A DNA stretch of 64,000 nt from Arenicola marina (Eukaryota; Annelida; Polychaeta; Arenicolidae). Below the pieces are notes generated by a model that worked only from the letters and a program-made list of their open reading frames with translations, was not told the origin of the DNA and made no database searches. Made by a program: the position numbers and the translations under genes. Of the stretch, positions 63,301 to 64,000 are shown in pieces. Position 1 is the stretch's first letter. Every line of letters begins with the position of its first letter. The stretch is from positions 26,513,708 through 26,577,707 of the forward strand of contig OZ025255.1 in NCBI GenBank assembly GCA_964019135.1, in the 5' to 3' direction.

Positions 63301-63732
63301 TACGCAGATTTCATGGATAAATAGTCCGATTTTCTATGCTGGGATATATACATGGATACTTTGGTCTTATGAATATTGGATATACATGGATATTTTGGTC
63401 TTATGGATCAAATGGTTAATTAACGAACTTATGACTCAGCTGCTTTCAAACGTTTCCAATTGTATAGTTAATAAAAAATATGAGCACCAATAGTAGAATT
63501 GAATATATTGTGGGATACGTACCGATAGATTTACGCTAATGGCGGTTTATGTTCACTCAGACAACAGTCTTAACTGTTGATCTGTAGGTATGACTGTGTA
63601 CTTACCGGTGAACACGATGACCATCATATGCCAGCATCCAGACACCGTGACGCTGAGACACACCAGGCAATAGCGGATCATTTGCCAGCGACCGAAGCGC
63701 CCCAAGCGAGACAAAGCCTCGTCCACCTCCAT
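51387..63732 (-). CDS. SLC22-family organic ion transporter, ten exons
   Basis: Major-facilitator organic cation/anion/carnitine transporter of the plasma membrane. Exons, 5' to 3': 63732-63606, 60908-60712, 57481-57251, 56775-56579, 54337-53939, 53415-53281, 52691-52615, 52309-52189, 52003-51931, 51677-51387. All have GT-AG sites and join in phase (615 residues). TM1 follows LSRLGRFGRWQ. Residues 43-108 are the large glycosylated extracellular loop (NST, NVS and NVT sites) ending CDMGWTY...TIVTEWNLVC. TM2-3 carry the MFS signature ALADRIGRKP. PESVPWLVANGRLDEAEAIL starts the intracellular loop, which is longer than usual (about 250-350). YAPEIYPTNLR and FLPETLNRPLPETIEEIE are SLC22 hallmarks near the C-terminus. 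The 3' half contains a hydrophilic tail of about 55 residues. Substrate class cannot be told from sequence. Introns 2 and 4 (numbered from the 5' end) carry splice-junction minisatellites. Confidence 0.92.
54470..56600 (-). repeat. 44-bp minisatellite made of the SLC22 exon-4 donor junction
   Basis: About 48 units fill most of intron 4. On the coding strand each unit contains CCTCACCATAGCCCTCGTCTG/GTAGGT: the last 21 bases of exon 4 plus its 5' splice site. Variants such as CAGACACGGACTATGGGGAG mark larger blocks (54653, 55224, 55487, 55707). A related degenerate copy lies at 59461-59530 in intron 2. Confidence 0.93.
57855..58108 (+). mobile_element. tRNA-derived SINE in SLC22 intron 2, best-preserved head
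   Basis: GGCCCGATAGCTCAGTGGGT gives an A box and GGTTGTGCGAACCCCGC a B box, followed by the family body and the tail GAATATACAATCAATCA. This copy shows the family's origin from a tRNA gene; it is antisense to SLC22. Confidence 0.8.
58340..58530. mobile_element. Possible small hAT-like MITE
   Basis: CAGGGTCGGATCCAG near 58399 and AAATCCGCCCCTG near 58518 form imperfect inverted ends of the CAGGGGCGGATCC type. Copies of TCTAGGG flank the region. Boundaries are ambiguous because a second GGGTCCAG motif lies at 58362. Confidence 0.3.
59461..59530 (-). repeat. Stray copy of the intron-4 44-bp repeat in intron 2
   Basis: CTATGGTGGGGACTGGGGCT followed by ATATCACAACCTAC matches the intron-4 unit, followed by a more decayed second unit ending CCACCAGACAT. 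Confidence 0.75.
59908..59985. repeat. (ATT)n next to a GGGTTTATATAGCGCC motif
   Basis: A short ATT microsatellite abuts TTTATATAGCGCCAAATCC. It looks like the 3' end of a retroposon, but no body was recognised. Confidence 0.35.
60166..60720 (-). repeat. About 28-bp minisatellite made of the SLC22 exon-2 donor junction
   Basis: About 20 units directly downstream of exon 2. On the coding strand each carries ACTATAGTTACAGAG/GTAAGAT, the exon-2 end plus donor, with variable spacers (ACCGTG, CACC). Confidence 0.93.
61738..62140. mobile_element. 403-bp TIR element (MITE-like) in SLC22 intron 1
   Basis: AGCCCGGTTCCCACGATGAA at 61738 is the imperfect inverted repeat of TTCATCGTGGGTACCCGGCT ending at 62140; arms are about 27 bp with three mismatches. 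Internal GTGTGAACGG occurs twice. Non-coding. No clear target duplication, so the superfamily is unknown. Confidence 0.7.
63060..63225 (-). mobile_element. tRNA-derived SINE, second family
   Basis: On the minus strand: GGCCTCGCTGGTGTAGTGGT (A box) and GTGGGTTCGCATCCGGGCCC (B box), then a body with TTCATCCTTCATCGTC, which also occurs near 39392-39408. No tRNA acceptor-stem pairing. Confidence 0.55.
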
Positions 63733-63744
63733 TCCGTCGCGTCA

Positions 63745-63757
63745 AGGTCAGAGGTCA
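63745..63757 (+). promoter_or_regulatory. Perfect DR1 nuclear-receptor element before the SLC22 start
   Basis: AGGTCA-G-AGGTCA begins 13 bases upstream of the SLC22 ATG. A third AGGTCA is at 63768-63773. DR1 sites are bound by HNF4, RXR heterodimers and COUP-TF; vertebrate SLC22 genes are known HNF4 targets. Confidence 0.5.
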
Positions 63758-64000
63758 AAAGATCGCGAGGTCAGGCGTCGCGACACGCAGCAGACGACAA
63801 ATAAACCAAAACGCTTAAAAGACGATTATCGTCTGCCGTCTATGCGCGTTTTCACCGCTACCACAACAGGGTAAAAATCCCAGAAAAAAGCTCCTTGGGG
63901 AAGGAACGATAATATGTATAATCAATGGACGAAGTTTTTGTCTTATCCGTTCCCTACTCAAGTCAAGGCCAACTGGGAATCGTGCACCATTTTATCTAGA

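Larger units (their letters stand above)
60909..63605 (-). other. SLC22 intron 1
   Basis: 2.7 kb containing a TIR element (61738-62140) and a SINE-like copy (63060-63225). No additional exon seen; exon 1 and exon 2 join in phase across it. Confidence 0.6.

Overview
This is an animal nuclear genome window. Genes are split by GT-AG introns, intergenic DNA is long, and tRNA-derived SINEs, non-LTR retrotransposon (LINE) fragments, TIR elements and several kilobase-scale minisatellites are present. The gene set and style (an SRFBP1/BUD22 homologue, a multi-exon SLC22 transporter, a Mab-21/cGAS-like gene, an AID/APOBEC-like deaminase, minisatellites overlapping splice junctions) suggest a marine invertebrate deuterostome, most likely a lancelet. 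That assignment is inference; no diagnostic locus is present.

Layout. 281-4303 (+): 3' part of an SRFBP1/BUD22-like gene, six exons, start codon exon not found. 4691-7254: large 22-bp minisatellite. 7255-11890: dispersed repeats, a 64-bp-arm palindrome, a LINE fragment seeded with the same 22-bp minisatellite, a 41-bp satellite and an AT-rich repeat pair. 11900-17690: about 5.8 kb of a 31-bp satellite whose open frames on both strands look like genes but are not. 17950-23615: LINE remains, one interrupted by an 856-bp TTAA-flanked TIR element. 24503-27873 (+): two-exon secreted PAN/Apple-like protein with a Ser/Thr stalk. 30797-32728: tandem LINE 3' ends. 35679-37560: a dispersed repeat and two opposed SINEs. 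37715-38956 (+): single-exon Mab-21/cGAS-like gene with an apparently intact nucleotidyltransferase triad. 41860-42400: LTR-like promoter/poly(A) module. 43351-46554 (+): TATA-driven three-exon gene whose exons join in phase into a 221-residue AID/APOBEC-like deaminase. 48160-50975: 36-, 18- and 17-bp satellites. 51387-63732 (-): ten-exon SLC22 organic ion transporter, 615 residues.

Two observations stand out. First, an AID/APOBEC-like deaminase (HAE, SPC-x2-C, ARLY, GLR-x-L, DY) lies about 4.5 kb from a cGAS-like gene; both families act in nucleic-acid immunity in other animals. Second, three introns in two genes carry tandem repeats whose unit is the splice junction itself: the 5' splice sites of SLC22 exons 2 and 4, and the 3' splice site of deaminase exon 2. 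The repeats therefore line up decoy splice sites next to the real ones.

Exon models were assembled by eye from splice consensus, reading phase and family motifs. No alignment or database search was run.
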